This document shows positions 60,659 to 64,000 of a DNA stretch of 64,000 nucleotides, piece by piece. Position 1 is the stretch's first letter, and the number at the start of each line of letters is the position of its first letter. The stretch comes from a virus. The notes beneath the pieces were generated by a model. The model was not told the DNA's origin. It saw only the letters and a list, made by a program, of their open reading frames with translations, and made no database searches. Position numbers and translations under genes: made by a program. Location of the stretch: IMG/VR virus record IMGVR_UViG_3300023239_000006, positions 62,001 through 126,000 of that record; one strand, given 5' to 3'.

Positions 60659-60903
60659 AGAATGTACTTTGATGATATAGGTCCTTTGCCTTGCAACCCG
60701 AAATGCTCTTTGATTGTAGATCTACAAAGTGTACGTTGATACTGTGCTGCCTCTGTTGGACCTTCTTTAGTAAATTGCATATTATCAATAATTGTAACAC
60801 ATTCTTCTAGCAATAGTCTAGCAAAATTCTCTTGATTGGTAACATTGACACCTAAAATATTTTCAGTTGCCTTGTCTAATGCACGTTTAATTTTTTGGTT
60901 CAT
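60655..60903 (-). CDS. Conserved small phage protein
   Basis: 82 residues, helical, with FARLLLEECVTIIDNMQF and a TLCRSTIKEHFGL motif recurring in phage genomes. ATGA overlaps on both sides. Unknown function; possibly associated with nucleotide metabolism by context. Confidence 0.55.
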   Translation of the reverse strand: MNQKIKRALDKATENILGVNVTNQENFARLLLEECVTIIDNMQFTKEGPTEAAQYQRTLCRSTIKEHFGLQGKGPISSKYIL

Positions 60904-61169
60904 CTCATACTTTCCATAGTTATAATTTTACCAAGTTCCTCACCGAGGTCTTTGTCATCGTGAATGATGTACATTTTATTATTGTCCTCATCACGTTTAC
61001 GATCATAGTTACGAACTTCTACTACAAAGCCGCCACTACCTTTGTAGACCTGTAGTTTCATGCCATCGCTATGAAAACGCTCTTCTGATTCTCTAGTGGG
61101 CTTCTCGTACTCAATCGCGTCGTCATTTTGATTAAGGACCCAGTTGCGGAATCGTTGTTTCAATGTCAT
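60900..61169 (-). CDS. Conserved small phage protein
   Basis: 89 residues. KQRFRNWVLNQNDD start, GGFVVEVRNYDRKRDEDNNK and a C-terminal DDKDLGEELGKII helix; a small alpha/beta fold. The frame stays open for 43 codons upstream of its ATG but without a start codon. No ribosome-binding site is evident. Unknown function. Confidence 0.55.
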   Translation of the reverse strand: MTLKQRFRNWVLNQNDDAIEYEKPTRESEERFHSDGMKLQVYKGSGGFVVEVRNYDRKRDEDNNKMYIIHDDKDLGEELGKIITMESMR

Positions 61170-61231
61170 TTTTATGCTCTTTACTTTATTAACTGCGGTG
61201 CGTGTGCCTTGAACTCGGCAACCGCTAGTGC

Positions 61232-61300
61232 CTATTCCACGTGAATTACGGGTTGATACTTTACTAGAGGAGTTGTGTATGCTGATCCATGTGGTCCCAT
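61232..61300 (-). CDS. Possible 22-residue peptide
   Basis: Short frame MGPHGSAYTTPLVKYQ...HVE whose ATG overlaps the stop of the preceding gene (TAATG). It occupies part of the 130-nt gap that otherwise lacks genes. Coupled start is suggestive, but length and lack of known relatives make it weak. Confidence 0.25.
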   Translation of the reverse strand: MGPHGSAYTTPLVKYQPVIHVE

Positions 61301-61812
61301 TACTTTACAATCTCATCGTTTTTGTATTGTGACCAGTCTGCAAACTTACTACGATCCATTAGCGTATGTAGACTATGAGACCATACGCCGGGATTGGTTG
61401 CTTTAAAATCTTTATCATCAATCTTTAGCATTGTATTATAATTCCATAACTTGATATATGGAATAGGCACACGAATCTGCGGAATAAAGTTATTGTATTC
61501 GCAGTAACCGCTTTCATGAAACTCTTCTACCTGGCTCATTGGAATATCTAGACTGCACAGATACTCTTTCTTCAAAAAGTAAAAGATCATCTCTTCCCAA
61601 CACTTATGCTCTTCGTAGTCTTTAGGGTTAAAACTATGATTAGCGCCAAAGAAGATATGCTCACAGCCCTGTAAATTCAATGCAATATTTCCTACAGGTT
61701 GTACGCCTGTAACAAACAAAGTTTTTAACCCGTATGCAGGAGTATGTTCTACTTCATTACCGATAAAGAATACAATATCGTCAGCAACGCCGTCTGCGTA
61801 ATCACGTTTCAT
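61300..61812 (-). CDS. Conserved phage protein, unknown
   Basis: 170 residues. DDIVFFIGNEVEHTPAYGLKTLFVTG suggests a Rossmann-like or reductase-type N-terminus with NLQGCEHIFFGANHSFNP; the middle has CWEEMIFYFLKKEYLCSLDIP. This family occurs in marine T4-like phages with no assigned function. It overlaps the next upstream gene by four bases. Confidence 0.55.
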   Translation of the reverse strand: MKRDYADGVADDIVFFIGNEVEHTPAYGLKTLFVTGVQPVGNIALNLQGCEHIFFGANHSFNPKDYEEHKCWEEMIFYFLKKEYLCSLDIPMSQVEEFHESGYCEYNNFIPQIRVPIPYIKLWNYNTMLKIDDKDFKATNPGVWSHSLHTLMDRSKFADWSQYKNDEIVK

Positions 61813-62255
61813 TCTTCAAAACCTCCATCTTTCATTTCTTGTGTGCGTTTACGTTCTTGCAGTTCTGCTTCATGGACATCACACAATGTACGTATCCATC
61901 CGTCGCCTCGTCTCTTTCCAACACTACCACACTCTTCGCATGTAATGTCTGCCCACGATTCTGCCATGCTAACTAGACCGCGAATGTAGTCATCGCCGCC
62001 ATCGTAGTAGAAACGCAGTCCACCAAACTTTTCTTTAATCTGTGCCACAGTTACTTGTGGAACAACTTCCGCTGTTTTATTCTTCCAGTTGAGGTGATGC
62101 TGGATATTAGAACAGAGTGTTTCTAACAGTAGATACCAGCCAGCGCCTACAGAAAAGCCGCCGTAATCACCTGCAAACATCTTGGGAAACTGTTCTTCCA
62201 TATTCTTGGCAAATGTTTCGTACTTGTTAAGTCCTTGATCTTCACCCATTACCAT
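61809..62255 (-). CDS. Conserved phage protein with zinc-finger-like end
   Basis: 148 residues. Conserved block IKEKFGGLRFYYDGGDD is followed by TCEECGSVGKRRGDGW and RTLCDVHEAE, which form a C-x2-C...C-x2-H zinc site. Found in many phages, function unassigned. A second in-frame ATG at 62249 follows; overlaps the next gene by seven bases. Confidence 0.6.
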   Translation of the reverse strand: MVMGEDQGLNKYETFAKNMEEQFPKMFAGDYGGFSVGAGWYLLLETLCSNIQHHLNWKNKTAEVVPQVTVAQIKEKFGGLRFYYDGGDDYIRGLVSMAESWADITCEECGSVGKRRGDGWIRTLCDVHEAELQERKRTQEMKDGGFEE

Positions 62256-62452
62256 GTACTCAAATCAGTGATGTCAATTTTAGTATCGACATCTTTATCA
62301 TTGTCATTAAAGAGATTAAATTCAATAGTAATCCCTTCCCCTATGCCACTACTACGATCTACCCTGATAGTGAACCATTCTATTTCTTTAAAATGGGTCA
62401 CTATCTCGGTGAGCTTTTCAATTTGTTTACGATTAAGTGATAGTGTATTCAT
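62249..62452 (-). CDS. Conserved small phage protein
   Basis: 67 residues. KQIEKLTEIVTHFKEIEWFTI and SSGIGEGITIEFNLF form an amphipathic helix plus strands. Preceded by a promoter whose -10 box lies so close that the transcript may start at the ATG. Unknown function. Confidence 0.5.
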   Translation of the reverse strand: MNTLSLNRKQIEKLTEIVTHFKEIEWFTIRVDRSSGIGEGITIEFNLFNDNDKDVDTKIDITDLSTW

Positions 62453-62458
62453 ACATTA

Positions 62459-62487
62459 ATTATAGCATCAAATTGCTCAGTTAGCAA
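62459..62487 (-). promoter_or_regulatory. Extended -10 sigma70 promoter
   Basis: TTGCTA (-35, 4 of 6), 17-nt spacer and TGC-TATAAT on the minus strand between DpdA and the 67-residue gene. Predicted start is at about 62452, which coincides with the ATG. Confidence 0.55.
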
Positions 62488-62489
62488 TG

Positions 62490-64000
62490 TTATTCTGCTA
62501 CCAGTTTATCCAACTCGCCATCTTCGCGATCATCGTTCCACGAATCCTTGTCTTCACTGCCTTCTTCATAGAACAGATCGTTTGAGATATTCGTAACGCC
62601 ACCACGCAAGCGTGAGCCTTCCAAATTCTGCATAAAGCCTCTAGTCTCTGCGTCAGCAATCATAGCAAATGCGGATTCTTTGTCTGGACAGCCAAACAGC
62701 TCTTCAACAAAACGATCAAAGTACAGAATGTTACGGGGAACCCAATCACTATACTCGTCACTCATGTCACGATCTTTGTTCTTCTTCCACAGTCTCCAGT
62801 CTGGTCGGATCTTAGCCTGTTCAATATCTGCCAAGTTGTTAGCACGTTGTACAGCAACAATATGTTGATAAACATTATGACCCATCATCAGTGCATAACC
62901 AAAGCTGTCCCACGAAGTCTTGCCTTCTTTGCCAATCTTGTTTAGCATTCCTGGCTTGTAGTGACAGATATCTGAAACATTTAGTCTGCGACCAATCTCG
63001 CTTTCGAATGGAAACGGAATGTCCGGGCGCGACGCAAGTGCTTTATTATCTGGAGCTTTGTCCATAATAACACTCCACCGCTTGGCTGTATGCTGACTGT
63101 TAGTGTAAACAAGTCCGTGTGCAGTTGCAATAAACGGCGACGCACAATCAAAGCTAATTGTAAAGTTAGGATTAATATGTTTACGGACCTGACGTTGAAT
63201 ACTGGTCAAATAGCACGACCAATCTAATTGTGCAGTGCCCAAGAAGTGCATCCAATCCTTGCCTTCTAGCATACCGTCAAACCGCATAGTGATTATGCGG
63301 CGTAGTGCAATATGCATCTTACACATATTCGCACCGCCCATTGCCCACCCTTCAGCGGCTTTATCGCCCCAAACTTTCTTATCGCTAAACTCTTTAACAC
63401 CTTCGTACCACGCTTCGGCAGTATCCCAGTTACTACCTTGTAGAACGTTTAGGAACTTAGTAGCACCTAAACGATTGTCCAAGAAGTACTTGTTATTGTG
63501 ACGAGTTTTATCTAGACAGTCTTCAAATGACTTTAGTCCTGTCTTTGGACTATGAATATGGTCACATGCCCACGTAGGAACGTCTAGCATCATTGACCAA
63601 TCAGCAGTTAGTTCAAGCCAGTTAAGAATATCATCACGAGTCTTGTTAGCTTTTTTGCCTTCAAAGTCTAGCCAATCAAACTTAAGGATACCTTTACCAA
63701 TCTGGTAACCACCGGAGTCGCCCAAGATCATTGTTTTGTTGCGATCACGTTGCTGAATCATTGAGTCATGATCCATAGTCTTAACTAGATCTAGTTGTGC
63801 ATGGCCTGCTGAATACAATCCGTACTTGTAATAGAAGTATCCTTCTTCTGGGTTTAAGAAGTTCATACCTTCGATGCCTCGATCAAAACCCGCTGGAATT
63901 CGATCTTTGGGTACAAAATCTCCCTTGCGTTGTTTTGCCACGTAGGTAGAATAGAAACTACTAATCGCAGGCAAATAGACTGCGTAGTCTTTCTGTAGGG
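62490..64000 (-). CDS. dpdA: DpdA-like tRNA-guanine transglycosylase homologue, 5' end outside window
   Basis: The frame is open to the right edge, so the N-terminus lies beyond 64000 (upstream residues read LQKDYAVYLPAISSFY). Known members exchange guanine for 7-deazaguanine in DNA. TGT-type signature: ILGDSGGYQIG (first Asp), MMLDVPTWACD, LQGSNW, GWAMGG, HFLGTAQ and FTISFDCASPF, where the Asp in FDC corresponds to the TGT nucleophile. The cysteine/histidine zinc site of tRNA TGTs is not evident. With FolE, QueD and QueE in the same operon it very likely modifies phage DNA. QueC is not in this window. Confidence 0.8.
   Translation of the reverse strand, partial: LQKDYAVYLPAISSFYSTYVAKQRKGDFVPKDRIPAGFDRGIEGMNFLNPEEGYFYYKYGLYSAGHAQLDLVKTMDHDSMIQQRDRNKTMILGDSGGYQIGKGILKFDWLDFEGKKANKTRDDILNWLELTADWSMMLDVPTWACDHIHSPKTGLKSFEDCLDKTRHNNKYFLDNRLGATKFLNVLQGSNWDTAEAWYEGVKEFSDKKVWGDKAAEGWAMGGANMCKMHIALRRIITMRFDGMLEGKDWMHFLGTAQLDWSCYLTSIQRQVRKHINPNFTISFDCASPFIATAHGLVYTNSQHTAKRWSVIMDKAPDNKALASRPDIPFPFESEIGRRLNVSDICHYKPGMLNKIGKEGKTSWDSFGYALMMGHNVYQHIVAVQRANNLADIEQAKIRPDWRLWKKNKDRDMSDEYSDWVPRNILYFDRFVEELFGCPDKESAFAMIADAETRGFMQNLEGSRLRGGVTNISNDLFYEEGSEDKDSWNDDREDGELDKLVAE

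Noticed and set aside
1-64000. CRISPR arrays, insertion sequences, integrase or attachment sites
   Set aside because: No regularly spaced repeats, transposase, integrase or terminal inverted repeats were found.

Overview
The window is a 64 kb piece of a low-GC genome of a T4-like myovirus (strictly lytic contractile-tail phage), of the type common in marine and freshwater bacteria (cyanophage and pelagiphage T4-like groups). The evidence is a T4-type core with recognisable gp26, gp46, gp47, gp55, gp48, gp53, gp5, gp25, gp6, a giant gp7-like protein and RNase H, together with a recurrent T4-style late promoter (AATAAATA or TATAAATA). No photosynthesis genes, tRNAs, integrase, insertion sequence or CRISPR array are seen here, so the host cannot be named.

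Layout. (1) 1-1.1 kb, plus strand: baseplate hub protein gp26, followed by a small overlapping -1 frame that has no start of its own. An A_AAT_TTT slippery heptamer, a 6-nt spacer and a perfect 9-bp stem around the gp26 stop make this a strong candidate for programmed frameshifting. (2) 1.1-6.7 kb, minus strand: a putative injected internal protein with its own late promoter, a 580-nt structured non-coding stretch, and an early operon gp55-gp47-gp46-small protein-GIY-YIG nuclease. A perfect consensus sigma70 promoter lies just upstream of gp47. (3) 6.7-29.8 kb, plus strand: tail and baseplate morphogenesis genes (gp48, gp53, hub, gp5, gp25, gp6) ending in a 4,595-residue gp7-like protein. (4) 29.8-40.9 kb, plus strand: host-recognition region with four fibre proteins sharing one N-terminal module, a fibre-assembly-like protein and two tandem paralogous structural proteins, punctuated by late promoters. 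(5) 40.9-51.4 kb, plus strand: a tightly overlapping operon behind a late promoter with several GT-A-type glycosyltransferases, a radical SAM enzyme, an RmlB-like dehydratase, a 2OG-Fe(II) oxygenase, a second transferase-like protein and two SGNH hydrolases. It looks like a glycan-building module acting on progeny virions or the late cell surface. (6) 51.4-54.3 kb, minus strand: small conserved phage proteins of unknown role, two of them behind TATAAATA late promoters. (7) 54.3-64 kb, minus strand: RNase H, QueE, an AbrB-like small protein, a phosphoribosyltransferase, a cupin, FolE, a GT-B glycosyltransferase, a QueD-like protein and, running off the right edge, a DpdA-like tRNA-guanine-transglycosylase homologue.

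How it works together: the early operon supplies recombination nucleases and the late sigma factor; gp55 then turns on the AATAAATA promoters that drive tail, fibre and glycan genes. FolE-QueD-QueE plus DpdA form most of the known route to 7-deazaguanine bases in phage DNA (QueC is not in this window), so the genome is probably protected from host restriction by base modification.
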